Assembly: GCA_934215995.1 (NCBI GenBank)
Contig: CAKQBC010000008.1
Location: forward strand, 1-21,382
Reading direction: 5' to 3'
DNA from: an uncultured Bacillus sp.
GTDB taxonomy: Bacteria > Bacillota > Bacilli > Bacillales > DSM-1321
DNA: 21,382 bases
Of the stretch, positions 8,548 to 17,243 are shown piece by piece; positions within the stretch are counted from its first letter, which is position 1; each line of letters starts with the position of its first letter. The position numbers were made by a program, and so were the translations under genes. Under the pieces are notes generated by a model. That model saw only the letters and a program-made list of their open reading frames with translations, did not search any database and was not told the DNA's origin.

Positions 8548-8576
8548 TTTTCACGTTGAGGACTTTCAGGTATGAT
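8548..8576 (+). promoter_or_regulatory. candidate promoter of the DUF4395 gene
   Basis: TTTTCA (8548-8553) and TATGAT (8571-8576) are 17 bases apart. A short inverted repeat, GGTAT-gat-ATACC (8569-8581), overlaps the -10 and might be an operator. Confidence 0.4.
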
Positions 8577-8640
8577 ATACCTAATTAAACCAACCAGCAT
8601 ACTATGGAATTAATCGGTTGTATATAAAGGGGAAATCTAT

Positions 8641-9066
8641 ATGAACAGTCAAGAGACATTAACGGTGCCGCAGCCTTTAATCCGGATGAATAATTGGATT
8701 GTGATCGGATTGATTGCGGCCGCCTGGATTTGGGATTTGCCGGTTTTGATCGCCATTACGGCCATTTGCTTCGGGCTAGGCGCTTTTTTCGGAAAGAACC
8801 CGGTCATTCTGATCGGAAAACAGTTTTTGAATAAAGAGAAGACGCACATCCTTGAAGACAAAGCGCAGCTGAAGTTCAACAGTTTGCTTGCATTCATCAT
8901 GCTGGCTGCCGGATTGCTGTTCTACTACGCAGGGGCAATGCCGGTCTATTTTATATTGACGGGCATGTGCGCAGCGGCCAATCTGGGATCGGCATTCGGC
9001 TATTGCATCGGGTGCTTCATCCGTTTCCAATGGCAGCAGTACCGCTATAGAAGGTCGTTGAGATAG
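8641..9066 (+). CDS. DUF4395-family membrane protein with CxxC
   Basis: A 141-residue membrane protein with hydrophobic segments at about 17-50 (one or two helices), 78-97 and 99-118, and a basic C-terminus ending Tyr-Arg-Tyr-Arg-Arg. A Cys-x-x-Cys pair (Cys122, Cys125) directly follows the last hydrophobic segment, the arrangement seen in DUF4395 proteins. Those proteins are sometimes found beside thioredoxin-like genes, so a redox or sulfur-related role is possible but unproven. The ATG at 8641 follows AAAGGGG. No redox partner is next to it here. It is its own transcription unit with a strong terminator. Confidence 0.8.
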   Translation: MNSQETLTVPQPLIRMNNWIVIGLIAAAWIWDLPVLIAITAICFGLGAFFGKNPVILIGKQFLNKEKTHILEDKAQLKFNSLLAFIMLAAGLLFYYAGAMPVYFILTGMCAAANLGSAFGYCIGCFIRFQWQQYRYRRSLR

Positions 9067-9076
9067 TTATTTACAG

Positions 9077-9103
9077 AAGACTCCATCACGGGGTCTTTTT
9101 TTT
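9077..9103 (+). terminator. terminator of the DUF4395 gene
   Basis: An 8-bp stem (9077-9084 with 9090-9097, one T-G pair) with loop ATCAC is followed by a run of T to 9103. Confidence 0.85.
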
Positions 9104-9132
9104 GTGTCCATTCGGAAAAGACACCCTTTGTT

Positions 9133-9158
9133 GTTTAAGGGGAAAAGTCCTGTGGTAT
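9133..9158 (+). promoter_or_regulatory. sigma-B-type general-stress promoter of the catalase gene
   Basis: GTTTAA (9133-9138), 14 bases, then TGGTAT (9153-9158) match the Bacillus sigma-B consensus GTTTaa-N12-15-GGGTAT with one mismatch. The start point would be near 9165, about 33 bases before the start codon. Bacillus subtilis katE is a classic sigma-B gene, so the gene's identity supports the call. Confidence 0.7.
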
Positions 9159-9197
9159 TGATTAAAAAACGCAGTTCATACAAACGGAGGGATTTAA

Positions 9198-11279
9198 TTG
9201 AAAGATAATCAACCTGTAAACAAGCCAAGCGGGAATAAAAAAATTGAGCAGCTGGAAGGATACAAGGTCAATAATAGCGGACAAAAATTGACTACCAACC
9301 AAGGGCTGCGGATTTCTGGGGATGAGCACTCGCTTAAGGCGGGGGTTCGGGGCCCGACTTTGATGGAAGACTTCCATTTCCGCGAGAAAATGACCCATTT
9401 CGATCATGAGCGTATTCCTGAACGCATTGTCCATGCGAGAGGGTTTGCAGCTCATGGGGAATTCGAATTATATGAATCTCTTGAAGAATATACAAGCGCC
9501 ATGTTCCTTCGGGATACAAGCCGAAGGACGCCTGTTTTTGTTCGTTTCTCCACTGTGGCAGGGCAAAAGGGATCCGGTGATACAGTTCGGGACGTACGGG
9601 GGTTTGCGACGAAATTCTATACGGAAGAGGGAAACTATGACCTGGTCGGAAATAATATTCCTGTTTTCTTTATCCAGGATGGCATTAAATTCCCGGATTT
9701 GGTCCATTCATTCAAGCCGGAGCCGCATAATGAAATGCCGCAGGCATCTACTGCCCATGATACATTCTGGGACTTCGTGGTGAACAACCAGGAAACTGCC
9801 CATATGGTCATGTGGGCGATGTCCGACCGGGCGATCCCGCGGAGCTACAGAATGATGGAGGGCTTCGGCGTACATACATTCAGGTTTGTGAATGATGCCG
9901 GCCAGGGCCACTTTGTCAAATTCCATTGGAAACCGGTTTTGGGCATCCACTCTTTAGTATGGGATGAAGCGCAGAAGCTGGCAGGGAAAGATCCGGATTT
10001 CCACAGGCGCGATTTGTGGGAAGCAATCCAGATGGGAGATTACCCGGAGTATGAACTGGGGGTGCAGCTTATAGCCGAAGAGGATGAGTTCAAGTTTGAT
10101 TTCGATGTTCTGGATCCTACAAAAATTTGGCCGGAAGAGCTTGTTCCGGTAAAAATCGTCGGTAAAATGACACTCAACCGGAATGTAGACAATTATTTTG
10201 CCGAAACAGAGCAAGTTGCATTCCACCCGGGACATATCGTCCCTGGAATCGATTTTACGAATGACCCGCTGCTCCAGGCGAGATTGTTCTCCTATACAGA
10301 TACACAGCTGATCAGGCTTGGAGGGCCGAACTTCCATCAGATTCCGATCAACCAGCCGGTATGTCCGTTCCATAACAACCAAAGGGACGGCTATCACCAA
10401 ATGCAGATCCATCAGGGCCCGGTCAGCTATCATAAAAATGGCATTGACCAGAATGATCCGAGCCCGGCCTCCAAGGAAGAAGGCGGGTATGTCCATTACG
10501 CGGAAAAAGTGGAGGGCAAGAAAGTGCGCCAGCGGAGCGATAGCTTCAAGGATCATTTCAGCCAGGCCATCCTATTCTGGAACAGCATGTCAGATGTTGA
10601 AAAGCAGCATATCATCAAAGCCTTCAGCTTCGAGATCGGTAAGGTGAAAAGAAAGGAAATCCAGCAGCAAGTGGTGGATATGTTCAGCAACGTTGATTTC
10701 CATTTGGCAGAGCAGGTGGCGAAAGCAGTGGGAGCCAATCCTCCAACCCAAAAAGCGGTTCTTGGGATCACCGATGCATCGCCGGCACTAAGCCAGGAAA
10801 ATTCAATCAAAACTGCCATGACGAGAAAGATTGCCATTCTCATAGAGGCAGGATTTGATTTCGAGGATGTAAATGCCGCAGTGGCTGCTTGGAGCAAGGA
10901 AGGCATACACGCCGAAATCATCAGCAGCACAAAAGGAATGATTGCAGCAGCTGATGGCAGGGAAATCGAAGCGGACCAAACATTCCTTACAGCTGATTCA
11001 GTCCTATATGATGCTATTTATGTAGCGGGAGGCAAGGACAGTGCTGCCATGCTTTCACAGAATATGGATGCGAAATATTTTGTCCAGGAAGCATTCCAGC
11101 ATTTCAAAACAGTCGGTGCGACCGGAGAAGGTTCCGCTGTTTTGAAGGGGAGCATTCCATCCCCCGACATTGCTGTACAGCCGGGAGTGGTTCTGCAGCA
11201 TGAAAATGACCGTGATGGCTTTACCGGCAAGTTTGCCGAACAGCTGGCCTTGCACAGGCATTGGGACAGAAAGATGTAA
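9198..11279 (+). CDS. katE: large-subunit (clade II, HPII-type) catalase
   Basis: Haem catalase that splits hydrogen peroxide to water and oxygen in the cytoplasm. The 693 residues match large-subunit catalases (B. subtilis KatE, E. coli HPII). Landmarks are the distal His79 in RIPERIVHARG, the Asn of VGNNIP (about 152-153), and Tyr366 in RLFSY as the proximal haem ligand. A C-terminal DJ-1/PfpI-like domain from about residue 535 (KIAILIEAGFDFEDV onward) is typical of this clade. The start is TTG 9198, with CGGAGGG 6 bases upstream; no ATG fits. It is a single-gene unit behind a sigma-B-like promoter and before a strong terminator. I saw no PerR-type box upstream. The short Lys- and Gln-rich N-terminal tail (1-45) is normal for the family. 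Confidence 0.96.
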   Translation: MKDNQPVNKPSGNKKIEQLEGYKVNNSGQKLTTNQGLRISGDEHSLKAGVRGPTLMEDFHFREKMTHFDHERIPERIVHARGFAAHGEFELYESLEEYTSAMFLRDTSRRTPVFVRFSTVAGQKGSGDTVRDVRGFATKFYTEEGNYDLVGNNIPVFFIQDGIKFPDLVHSFKPEPHNEMPQASTAHDTFWDFVVNNQETAHMVMWAMSDRAIPRSYRMMEGFGVHTFRFVNDAGQGHFVKFHWKPVLGIHSLVWDEAQKLAGKDPDFHRRDLWEAIQMGDYPEYELGVQLIAEEDEFKFDFDVLDPTKIWPEELVPVKIVGKMTLNRNVDNYFAETEQVAFHPGHIVPGIDFTNDPLLQARLFSYTDTQLIRLGGPNFHQIPINQPVCPFHNNQRDGYHQMQIHQGPVSYHKNGIDQNDPSPASKEEGGYVHYAEKVEGKKVRQRSDSFKDHFSQAILFWNSMSDVEKQHIIKAFSFEIGKVKRKEIQQQVVDMFSNVDFHLAEQVAKAVGANPPTQKAVLGITDASPALSQENSIKTAMTRKIAILIEAGFDFEDVNAAVAAWSKEGIHAEIISSTKGMIAAADGREIEADQTFLTADSVLYDAIYVAGGKDSAAMLSQNMDAKYFVQEAFQHFKTVGATGEGSAVLKGSIPSPDIAVQPGVVLQHENDRDGFTGKFAEQLALHRHWDRKM

Positions 11280-11283
11280 TAGC

Positions 11284-11321
11284 AATAAGCCGGGGCATTT
11301 TATGCCCGGCTTATTTTTTTA
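11284..11321 (+). terminator. terminator of katE
   Basis: A long GC-rich hairpin (11284-11294 with 11305-11315, extended by 3 pairs across a bulged G) is followed by a run of seven T. On the minus strand it lacks a T-run, so it probably does not serve the LysR gene. Confidence 0.92.
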
Positions 11322-11356
11322 TGCCCATAACCAGGATTCGCTTCCGGAAACTAGCC

Positions 11357-12262
11357 TCAATCCGTTTTTTGTGCCTGTGCTTGCAGGCGGTTCAGGAAGA
11401 GCTTGGAGATGGTTGGAAAGTTCCGTTCTTTCCGGACCCAGCCGTATTGGACAATTCGTCCTTCCGGCATATCCAAATCGACAAGGACGGACTTTTTATC
11501 AAGATAATCCTGATGTTTCCGTATGGAGTAATCGAGCCCGATTGTAATCGCCAAATTGTCGGCGACTGCTTTCTGGATCGCTTCTGTATTATTGCTTTTG
11601 AAAAGAATTTGGACCGGTCCATAGATGGAAGTGAATTCTTCCAGGTACCGTGTGATGAAATCGTCATCATACAAGGCAATCATTTGCTCCCTCAAATGTT
11701 CCGGGCTTATCTTGCCAGCTGAGGCAAATGGGGAATCCTTGCTGACCCCGACAACCATCCGCCCCTCCAGCAATGAATTGAAAATAAGTTCCCGGCTATA
11801 TTTTACCATTGTGTCATTCAGGGTAATCAGCCCTATATCGGCGTTTTCCTGGATGAGGTCCTCCAGGATTTCTTTCGGCCCCTTTTCATACAACTCAATA
11901 TTGACCAAAGGATAGTCTGCTTTGAAGTTTGCAATTGTTTTCACAAGCAGATGCATGGGACCTGGGATTGTGGCAATTCTCAGATCACCGGAAATTGTAT
12001 CTGAATAGGCTTGCGCCTCTTTTTTCAGGTCATCCACCATTTGCAGGATTTCATCAGCTTTTTTGACAATCGAGCTGCCTTCGGGAGTAAGGGTGGCGCC
12101 TGAACCGCGGGAACGGGAGAACAGGGGGACTCCAAGCTCCGCTTCTAGGGCGGTGATGGATTGGCTGATGGCCGAAAGAGTGATGTTCGAACTCCTGGCT
12201 GCGCTGGACAGAGACCCTTTGCTTGCCACTTCGCATATATAATGGAGCTGCTCAATGTTCAA
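11357..12262 (-). CDS. LysR-family transcriptional regulator
   Basis: A 301-residue regulator of standard LysR size. The winged helix-turn-helix is at about residues 3-62 (GSLSSAARSSNITLSAISQSITALEAELGVPLFSR), and the ligand-binding domain runs from about 90 to 295. The start is TTG 12262: it gives the standard LysR N-terminus, and an in-frame stop lies six codons upstream. The nearest ribosome binding site, GAAGGA, is about 11 bases away, at the long end of the range. The gene is convergent with katE and divergent from nagZ, whose promoter region it shares; LysR proteins often regulate the divergent gene, so nagZ is the first candidate target. The effector is unknown. Confidence 0.92.
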   Translation of the reverse strand: MNIEQLHYICEVASKGSLSSAARSSNITLSAISQSITALEAELGVPLFSRSRGSGATLTPEGSSIVKKADEILQMVDDLKKEAQAYSDTISGDLRIATIPGPMHLLVKTIANFKADYPLVNIELYEKGPKEILEDLIQENADIGLITLNDTMVKYSRELIFNSLLEGRMVVGVSKDSPFASAGKISPEHLREQMIALYDDDFITRYLEEFTSIYGPVQILFKSNNTEAIQKAVADNLAITIGLDYSIRKHQDYLDKKSVLVDLDMPEGRIVQYGWVRKERNFPTISKLFLNRLQAQAQKTD

Positions 12263-12294
12263 TATGCCACACGTCCTTCATGAAAGTTACCTCT

Positions 12295-12323
12295 ACTATA
12301 TCTGAATATTCATTCCTTTTCAA
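12295..12323 (-). promoter_or_regulatory. sigma-A promoter of the LysR gene
   Basis: On the minus strand TTGAAA (12323-12318) and TATAGT (12300-12295) are 17 bases apart, an excellent match. The start point would be near 12288, giving a leader of about 26 bases. Confidence 0.65.
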
Positions 12324-12375
12324 AAGATTATCTATGCACAATGCCATATATAGGAGCTTCGTCCGTATGATGCGG

Positions 12376-12387
12376 CATTTTAAAATG
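12376..12387. promoter_or_regulatory. 12-bp perfect palindrome in the nagZ/LysR intergenic region
   Basis: CATTTTAAAATG reads the same on both strands and ends two bases before the TATAAT of the nagZ promoter. It is also about 94 bp upstream of the predicted LysR-gene start point, so it could be an operator acting on either promoter. Confidence 0.4.
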
Positions 12388-12394
12388 GTATAAT
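12386..12394 (+). promoter_or_regulatory. extended -10 promoter of nagZ
   Basis: TGGTATAAT is a perfect extended -10 element. No good -35 is present, which such promoters tolerate. The leader to the start codon would be about 90 bases. Confidence 0.5.
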
Positions 12395-12491
12395 CTGACC
12401 ATGCGAAAAAAACGTAAAAATTCCAGGTTATGGAAGATAATATCCTTAAGATACAGTAAAATGTAAGTAGACTGAAGAACGGGGTGGGCGA

Positions 12492-14636
12492 ATGAAGCTT
12501 CAGAGGTTGCAACTCATCATGCTGGTCATGATCGCGGTTTTTCTGCTGGCTGCCTGCAAGACGGTGCAGGAGCCAAAGGAAGAAGTAAAGAAGGAACCGC
12601 CATCAACAGAAGAGGAAGCAGTGGAAGTAATCAGTGAGAAAGAGGAAGAAATCGTAAAATCAATCGGCCAATTTATGATACTCCAGAATGCGCCCGAGTC
12701 CGATGCCAGCTTTGCCGATGGACAAATACAACTGGAGGCTGTGGCATTGGACGGCAGCAGCGTCAAAAAGACAGACGGGGTGCTTTGGAGATCGACTGAT
12801 GAAAAGATCGCGCAAGTAGACGGGCAGGGAGCAGTTACGGTCACTGGAGCTGAAGGGAAGGCCAGGATTATTGCAGAATATGGGACAGGCCGTGATTTCG
12901 TGACTGTCAAAGTAAATGATGCGGGGTCGCCATCACTGGAAAAAGAAGAAGATGGGATGTACAGTTTGACGGAGAAAATCCTTGAAAGCTTAACGATAGA
13001 AGAAAAGGTCGGGCAGATGGTCATAGCTGATTTCAGGCAAGCAAGAAGCGAAGCCGTTACGGCCGTAACTCCTGATATAGAGAGGCAGATGAGGAAATAT
13101 CATATAGGCGGCGTTATCTTATTTCAGGAGAATGTTCCTGAAATGAAACAGACAGTGAAATTGGCTGAACAATTCCAGTCGCTTTCTCAGAAGCTGGGGC
13201 TATTCATCTCCATCGATCAGGAGGGAGGGACTGTTACGCGAATCGAATCCGGCACCGATCTACCGGGGAATATGGCAATTGGTGCAACCGGATCGGCCGA
13301 ACTGGCTGAAAAGGCAGGCACAGTAACAGGGAAGGAACTCCTTGCACTTGGTTTCAACATGAACTTCGCCCCATCGCTTGATGTGAATGGCAATCCGGAT
13401 AACCCGGTGATCGGCGTACGCTCTTTTGGGGGTACACCTGAATTGGTTGCTGATATGGGGAACGGGTATATTGATGGCTTACAGAGCACAGGCGTGATTT
13501 CTGTCGCAAAGCATTTCCCGGGCCATGGCGATACAGTTGTCGATTCGCATGCCGGACTGCCTGTAGTAGAGCATTCGGCGGAACACTTATATGAAACGGA
13601 GCTGCTCCCGTTTGAGGAAGCGATGAAAGAAGGAGTCGATGCCCTGATGATGTCCCATGTGGCCTATCCGGCTCTGGACCCTTCTGTCATCGAGTCAGGG
13701 AAATCCGGGCAAACGATCCAATTGCCTGCAAGTTTGTCGAAGACAATCACAACAACCATCACACGTGAGGAAATGGGGTACCAGGGGGTCATCATCACTG
13801 ATGCACTTGGCATGGGCGCTATTGACCAGCACTTCGAACCGGCTGAGGCAGCTGTAAAAGCCATTCAGGCAGGAGCCGACATTGTCCTTATGCCCAAAAA
13901 CCTTGAACAAGTTATGCCGGCCATCTTGTCAGCTGTCAAGAACGGGGATATCACGCAGGAACAAGTCGATCAGTCTGCCAGAAGAATTATTTCGCTCAAA
14001 CTGAAAAGGGGCATCCTGAAAGAAGACAATCCTGCACCGCTAGAGGAAAAAATAGCCGCCGCAAATCAAACGGTAGGCTCCGAAGACCATAAAGATTTAG
14101 AAAAACGAGTGGCGGAACAATCGGTCACATTGGTGAAAAATAAGAAAGTCCTGCCTTTGACAGGCTTAAAGGAAGATAAAAAAATCGTCGTCATCGGCCA
14201 TAGGCATATTGATGAATTGAGCGGCGCCTTAAAGAAATACCATGGTGATATCGAGCTGGTGGAGCTCGGGGAAAATTATGAACTGACAACCTCCGCACAG
14301 GCTTTAATCGAGGAAGCAGATTATGTAATTGTAGGGACGTATTCGAGCGATGTGGACATGAGATCCCCTGATCATCCTCAAATCAAGATGATGAAGCAGC
14401 TCATGGGAATTGCCAAGTCACCTGTCATTGCAGTGGCCATCCAGAATCCATACGATCTTATGGCTTATTCGGAGGTGGATGCGTACCTTGCCCAATACGG
14501 GCATCAGCCAGCCAGCTTCGCTGCTGCCGCTGCTGTCATCTTCGGGGAAGCTGAACCGTCCGGAAAGCTGCCGGTCTCCATCCCGGATGGAAACGGAGGA
14601 ATTCTGTTCAACGCAGGGCATGGACTGGGCTACTGA
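12492..14636 (+). CDS. nagZ: lipoprotein beta-N-acetylglucosaminidase (GH3) with N-terminal Ig-like domain
   Basis: Surface-anchored glycoside hydrolase that removes N-acetylglucosamine from muropeptide or disaccharide fragments during cell-wall turnover. The 714 residues show, in order: a lipoprotein signal with lipobox Leu-Leu-Ala-Ala-Cys22; a charged linker to about 55; a BIG2-like Ig domain at about 57-143; a GH3 catalytic barrel at about 160-500; and an alpha/beta C-terminal domain at about 535-714. Catalytic landmarks are IDQEGG 241-246, KHFPGHGDT with the Asp351-Ser-His353 acid/base pair, and the nucleophile Asp437 in IITDALGMGAI. B. subtilis NagZ (YbbD) is also a lipoprotein but about 70 residues shorter; the Ig-like insert could account for this. 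ATG 12492 follows a G-rich site. No namZ or amiE neighbours are present. Confidence 0.93.
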   Translation: MKLQRLQLIMLVMIAVFLLAACKTVQEPKEEVKKEPPSTEEEAVEVISEKEEEIVKSIGQFMILQNAPESDASFADGQIQLEAVALDGSSVKKTDGVLWRSTDEKIAQVDGQGAVTVTGAEGKARIIAEYGTGRDFVTVKVNDAGSPSLEKEEDGMYSLTEKILESLTIEEKVGQMVIADFRQARSEAVTAVTPDIERQMRKYHIGGVILFQENVPEMKQTVKLAEQFQSLSQKLGLFISIDQEGGTVTRIESGTDLPGNMAIGATGSAELAEKAGTVTGKELLALGFNMNFAPSLDVNGNPDNPVIGVRSFGGTPELVADMGNGYIDGLQSTGVISVAKHFPGHGDTVVDSHAGLPVVEHSAEHLYETELLPFEEAMKEGVDALMMSHVAYPALDPSVIESGKSGQTIQLPASLSKTITTTITREEMGYQGVIITDALGMGAIDQHFEPAEAAVKAIQAGADIVLMPKNLEQVMPAILSAVKNGDITQEQVDQSARRIISLKLKRGILKEDNPAPLEEKIAAANQTVGSEDHKDLEKRVAEQSVTLVKNKKVLPLTGLKEDKKIVVIGHRHIDELSGALKKYHGDIELVELGENYELTTSAQALIEEADYVIVGTYSSDVDMRSPDHPQIKMMKQLMGIAKSPVIAVAIQNPYDLMAYSEVDAYLAQYGHQPASFAAAAAVIFGEAEPSGKLPVSIPDGNGGILFNAGHGLGY

Positions 14637-14750
14637 CAGCCTGTTCACCTGATTCTCTTGGCTGCCTGACATTTTTTTGCGTTTGGAAAAGATTTCATCC
14701 TCAGGGCATCTGCATACCATGATAGGGCAGATATCTAAGGGGGATCAATC

Positions 14751-15827
14751 ATGGCTATTCAGGCACCTGTACTGCTTATGGAAGAGGCAGCCCGTTTCAT
14801 CAGCGGCTGCTATACAGAATTGGGGAAAAAGGATTCCATTTCCCTCAGGCTTGAAGAAATCGAGTCTGCCATCAGGGAAACGGGAACATATGAACATACA
14901 TTTGAAGAGCTTGTGCATGGCGCAAGAATGGCTTGGAGGAACAGCAATCGCTGTATAGGCAGGCTGTTCTGGAACAGGCTGCATGTGCTGGATGCACGGG
15001 ATGCATCAAATGAGGATGAAATGTACGACGTGCTATTGCATCACATTCGATATGCAACAAATGGGGGCAAGATTCTTCCCGCTATCACAGTCTTTAAACA
15101 GCATCGCCACGAATTGGATACGGCCCGGATCTTTAACAGCCAGCTGATCCGCTATGCCGGTTATAGGCAGGGCGATGAAGTAATCGGCGATTCCAAAACC
15201 CTTGGCTTTACTGAGATGTGCCAGGACTTGGGCTGGAGAGGAAAAGGAACACAGTATGATATTCTTCCACTTGTATTTTCAATGGATGGAAACGAACCGG
15301 TCTGGCGTGAGATTCCTGAAGAGCTGGTGAAGGAGGTGGCGATTACACACCCGCACTACCCCTTCGATTCTTTAGGGGCAAGATGGTATGCAACCCCGTT
15401 CGTTTCGGAGATGAGACTGGAAATAGGGGGAATCTCTTATACGGCTGCCCCTTTTAATGGCTGGTATATCGGAACGGAGATCGGTGCCCGTAACTTGGCC
15501 GATGCCAACCGCTATAATATGCTTCCTTCCGTCGCCGAAATTATGGGATTGGATACGTCAAGAACAGATACTTTGTGGAAAGACAAGGCACTTGTGGAGC
15601 TGACTTATGCTGTCCTCCACTCTTTCAAGAAAGCCGGCGTGACAATTGTCGACCATCACACAGCAGCTAAGCAATTTAAGCTGTTCGAAAAGCAGGAAGC
15701 CGAATACGGAAGGCTGGCCATGGGTGACTGGGTATGGCTTATTTCGCCGGTATCGCCGGCCTTAACGCATATTTTCCATCAGTCCTACAGCAATGAAATC
15801 CATAAGCCGGGATTTTTCCAGCAATAA
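14751..15827 (+). CDS. nos: nitric oxide synthase, oxygenase domain only
   Basis: Bacterial NO synthase: oxidises L-arginine to citrulline and nitric oxide in the cytoplasm, using haem and a pterin or folate cofactor. The 358 residues comprise only the oxygenase domain, as in B. subtilis Nos; electrons come from general flavodoxins or other reductases encoded elsewhere. Landmarks are the haem-thiolate Cys68 in ARMAWRNSNRCIGR, the arginine-binding Glu243 in GWYIGTEIGARN, and Trp327/Trp329 in GDWVWLISPVSP near the pterin site. ATG 14751 has AAGGGGG 7 bases upstream. It lies 114 bases after nagZ with no convincing promoter or terminator between them, so read-through from nagZ is possible. It ends at a bidirectional terminator shared with pepT. 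In Bacillus, NO made this way protects against oxidative stress. Confidence 0.96.
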   Translation: MAIQAPVLLMEEAARFISGCYTELGKKDSISLRLEEIESAIRETGTYEHTFEELVHGARMAWRNSNRCIGRLFWNRLHVLDARDASNEDEMYDVLLHHIRYATNGGKILPAITVFKQHRHELDTARIFNSQLIRYAGYRQGDEVIGDSKTLGFTEMCQDLGWRGKGTQYDILPLVFSMDGNEPVWREIPEELVKEVAITHPHYPFDSLGARWYATPFVSEMRLEIGGISYTAAPFNGWYIGTEIGARNLADANRYNMLPSVAEIMGLDTSRTDTLWKDKALVELTYAVLHSFKKAGVTIVDHHTAAKQFKLFEKQEAEYGRLAMGDWVWLISPVSPALTHIFHQSYSNEIHKPGFFQQ

Positions 15828-15832
15828 AAAAT

Positions 15833-15864
15833 GCCCAAAGGATTGATTCCTTTGGGCCATTTTT
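15833..15864. terminator. bidirectional terminator between nos and pepT
   Basis: A perfect 10-bp stem (15833-15842 with 15848-15857) is flanked by an A-run on the left and a T-run on the right. It sits between two converging stop codons. Confidence 0.9.
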
Positions 15865-15866
15865 AT

Positions 15867-17099
15867 TTAAGCGCGCTCTTCGTACAATCTGGCGATCTCC
15901 ACTATTACATTTGTCGCTTTTACCATGTTATCGATTGAAATGTATTCATATCTGCCATGATAGTTTTCTCCGCCGGTGAATACATTCGGTGTCGGCAGCC
16001 CCATGTATGATAATTGCGATCCATCCGTCCCTCCGCGGATCGGCTGGATGATCGGTTCAATATCAAGTTTTTTCATGGCATCATAGGCAATATCCACGAT
16101 ATGTTTGACCGGCTCAATTTTCTCACGCATATTGTAATATTGGTCGCTGATCTCAAGCTTGACTGCATCTTGGCCATAAGTCCCTTTCAATTCAGATGCG
16201 ATCGTTTCCATCGCTGCCTTGCGTTCAGCAAATTTCTGTTTGTCGAAATCGCGTATGATGTACTGCAATTCTGTTTCCTCAACATCTCCATGGAAGGACA
16301 GCAGATGGTAGAAGCCTTCATATCCTTCTGTATGCTCAGGTGCTTCAACAGCCGGCAATCTGCTTTGGAATTCCATTGCGATTTTCGCGGAATTCACCAT
16401 TTTTCCTTTTGCAGTCCCCGGGTGTACGTTGGTACCTTTGAACGTCACTTTCGCTGCGGCTGCGTTGAAGCTTTCATATTGAAGCTCGCCAAGCGGGCCC
16501 CCGTCCATTGTATAGGCATAATCAGCATTGAAGGCTTCTACGTTGAATTTGTGCGGCCCCCGTCCGATTTCCTCATCAGGCGTGAAAGCGACACGGATTT
16601 TGCCGTGCTTGATTTCAGGATGCTTCAGTAAATGATCCATCGCAGTCATGATTTCAGCAATCCCGGCTTTGTTATCCGCCCCGAGAAGGGTGGTGCCGTC
16701 AGTTGTGATTAAAGAATGCCCTTTGTAATTTGCCAATTCGGGAAATTCATTTGTCGAAAGGACAACTTTCATCGCTTCGTTCAGCACGATATTCCCGCCG
16801 TCATAATTCTCATGAATCTGCGGGTTGACATTGGCTCCTGTCATGTCGGTCGCTGTATCCAAGTGGGCAAGGAACCCGATTGTCGGCACAGGCTTATCAG
16901 TGTTCGAAGGCAGGGTTGCCATCACGTATCCATTTTCGTCTACCGTAACATCGCTCATCCCGATCTGTTTCAATTCCTCGACAAGCATATGCGCCAGCGT
17001 CCATTGTCCGGCTGTGGTAGGGCAGGTTTTGCTTTCATAGGACGATTGTGTATCGACTTTTACATATGTAATAAAACGGTTCACCAAGTCTTGTTTCAT
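15867..17099 (-). CDS. pepT: peptidase T (tripeptide aminopeptidase)
   Basis: Cytoplasmic two-zinc aminopeptidase of family M20B that removes the N-terminal residue from tripeptides. The 410 residues are normal for PepT. Metal and catalytic residues can be placed: His79 and Asp81 in LAHLDT, Asp142 in LLGADNKAG, Glu176-Glu177 in TPDEEIG, Asp199 in YTMDGG, and a late His in [11 protein letters not shown] lid/dimer domain fills the middle. ATG 17099 has AAGGAG 9 bases upstream. It is a single-gene unit with its own candidate promoter, downstream of the terminator of the FNT gene. Confidence 0.96.
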   Translation of the reverse strand: MKQDLVNRFITYVKVDTQSSYESKTCPTTAGQWTLAHMLVEELKQIGMSDVTVDENGYVMATLPSNTDKPVPTIGFLAHLDTATDMTGANVNPQIHENYDGGNIVLNEAMKVVLSTNEFPELANYKGHSLITTDGTTLLGADNKAGIAEIMTAMDHLLKHPEIKHGKIRVAFTPDEEIGRGPHKFNVEAFNADYAYTMDGGPLGELQYESFNAAAAKVTFKGTNVHPGTAKGKMVNSAKIAMEFQSRLPAVEAPEHTEGYEGFYHLLSFHGDVEETELQYIIRDFDKQKFAERKAAMETIASELKGTYGQDAVKLEISDQYYNMREKIEPVKHIVDIAYDAMKKLDIEPIIQPIRGGTDGSQLSYMGLPTPNVFTGGENYHGRYEYISIDNMVKATNVIVEIARLYEERA

Positions 17100-17132
17100 T
17101 CAAATCGGCTCCTTCAAAAAGTTAGTACTTTT

Positions 17133-17141
17133 ATTGTAACA
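17133..17141 (-). promoter_or_regulatory. extended -10 promoter of pepT
   Basis: On the minus strand TGTTACAAT is an extended -10 (TG, one base, TACAAT) about 35 bases before the start codon. The -35 at 17-base spacing is poor. A 6-bp inverted repeat (GAGCCC 17146-17151 with GGGCTC 17165-17170) lies just upstream. Confidence 0.4.
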
Positions 17142-17207
17142 GATGGAGCCCGGCAACAGAAAGGGGGCTCGGCCGTGTCGGGTCTCTCCTAGGGGTGAAA
17201 CGATACT

Positions 17208-17239
17208 AAAAAAGAGAGAGCGTTTTTTGCTCTCTCTTT
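17208..17239 (-). terminator. terminator of the FNT transporter gene
   Basis: An 11-bp stem (17211-17221 with 17229-17239) with a 7-base loop is followed on the minus strand by a T-run (17213-17208). It starts 5 bases after the transporter stop codon. Confidence 0.88.
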
Positions 17240-17243
17240 CCTA

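Noticed and set aside
9954..10556. 200-codon minus-strand open frame inside katE
   Set aside because: It is antisense to a strongly conserved catalase region and has no family features or ribosome binding site.
12252..12281. Nine-codon open frame (minus strand) overlapping the start of the LysR gene, with AGAGG 8 bases upstream, as a leader peptide
   Set aside because: The predicted start point from the good promoter at 12295-12323 falls near 12288, within or after that ribosome binding site, so the small frame is unlikely to be translated efficiently.
14637..14678. Terminator after nagZ (CAGCC paired with GGCTG, later T-run)
   Set aside because: The stem is only 5 bp with an 18-base loop and the T-run starts several bases after it; too weak to call.
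16014..16631. 205-codon plus-strand open frame inside pepT
   Set aside because: It is the antisense shadow of conserved pepT codons, with no ribosome binding site or plausible protein features.
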